Shown in pieces: positions 12,206-12,432 of a DNA stretch of 12,432 bases. The notes under the pieces were generated by a model. It was not told the origin of the DNA. It saw only the letters and a program-made list of their open reading frames with translations, and searched no databases. Numbering within the stretch: the first letter of the stretch is position 1; the number at the start of each line of letters is the position of its first letter. The position numbers were made by a program, and so were the translations under genes. Source of the stretch: Limnospira sp050045915 (GTDB lineage: Bacteria > Cyanobacteriota > Cyanobacteriia > Cyanobacteriales > Microcoleaceae); contig JBNGCR010000166.1 in the NCBI GenBank assembly GCA_050045915.1, forward strand, positions 1-12,432, in the 5' to 3' direction.

Positions 12206-12342
12206 ATATCAGATCCGGTTATTTACCCGCCCCCCCTCGATCCCCCCCAGCCCCCATCCCCCCCGGCCCCCCTTTGTAAGGGGGGAGAAAGGGGGGAGCC
12301 GGAGTTGGCTTTGATTTCTGGGCATTCAACCGGATTTGATAT
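12206..12342. mobile_element. MITE-like element with 15-bp terminal inverted repeats
   Basis: The left end ATATCAGATCCGGTT (12206-12220) and right end AACCGGATTTGATAT (12328-12342) are inverted repeats matching at 14 of 15 bases. The 137-bp element has no coding capacity; its interior is C-rich then G-rich, folding as CCCCCCTTTGTAAGGGGGG. A partial copy is at 7516. No clear target-site duplication is seen, and ATATCAGATC also recurs directly at 12339-12348. The element ends 55 bp before the first ATPase start, so the operon promoter may lie in or beside it. That it is a transposable element, and not a REP-type palindrome, is inference. Confidence 0.55.
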
Positions 12343-12378
12343 CAGATCTGTAGGGGCAACCTTATACGGTTGCCAGCT

Positions 12379-12432
12379 CCCATTCCCCATTCCCCATTCC
12401 CCATTCCCCATTCCCCATTCCCCATTCCCCAT
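12379..12432. repeat. CCCATTC heptamer tandem array, cut by the window end
   Basis: Seven full CCCATTC units (12379-12427) and a partial eighth reach the last base. On the opposite strand the repeat reads as GGGAATG. It resembles the STRR1-type cyanobacterial heptamers (CCCCRRT-like) but is not identical. The open frame on the minus strand encoding repeats of MGNGEW is a by-product of the repeat and not a gene. Confidence 0.9.

Noticed and set aside
12223..12432. Minus-strand open frame with MGNGEW repeats
   Set aside because: It is a translation of the CCCATTC array and the MITE-like element, with no ribosome site or family resemblance.

Overview
The window looks like chromosomal DNA of a cyanobacterium. 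The octamer GCGATCGC (HIP1) occurs about twenty times in 12.4 kb, and cyanobacterial gene types are present: an FdC2-like ferredoxin, a single-RRM protein, HisZ, and a short conserved basic protein. Heptanucleotide tandem repeats, also typical of filamentous cyanobacteria, occur at several sites. I cannot name the species from the sequence.

Left part (1-3863, all genes on the minus strand). In transcription order these are an FdC2-like [2Fe-2S] ferredoxin, a nuclease-like lipoprotein (3' end missing), an inositol-monophosphatase-family protein (5' end missing), a J-domain/TPR protein, and hisZ. A run of exactly 100 N (3082-3181) lies between the nuclease and phosphatase fragments. The frame happens to stay open across it, so an automatic caller would report a false fusion protein.

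Middle part (4027-7322, plus strand). This holds tRNA-Ser(GGA), an RRM RNA-binding protein with a long leader, a 57-aa basic protein, and a run of hairpins ending in a strong intrinsic terminator (candidate structured RNA or attenuator). A small SH3-like protein and an exported 5'-nucleotidase-family phosphoesterase follow.

7323-7717 has no gene. It contains a GGGAGTC tandem, an approx. 117-bp palindromic repeat, a partial copy of a second repeat, and two hairpins, one of them terminator-like. After it come two minus-strand genes for exported proteins: a small nuclease-like protein with a good promoter, and a lipoprotein. The intergenic region 8828-9080 carries two interlocking perfect inverted repeats.

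Right part (9081-12151, minus strand). This is the most interesting block: two tandem MinD/Mrp-type ATPases, each with an inserted 2x[4Fe-4S] ferredoxin domain and joined by an ATGA overlap. A 112-aa NifX/orange-protein-like cofactor-binding protein follows, and then a DUF89 (subfamily I) metal-dependent phosphatase. The set resembles the orange-protein (ORP) clusters of anaerobes such as Desulfovibrio, and suggests metallocofactor or Fe-S assembly. A MITE-like element sits 55 bp upstream of the first ATPase, where the operon promoter would be expected. The window ends inside a CCCATTC heptamer array.
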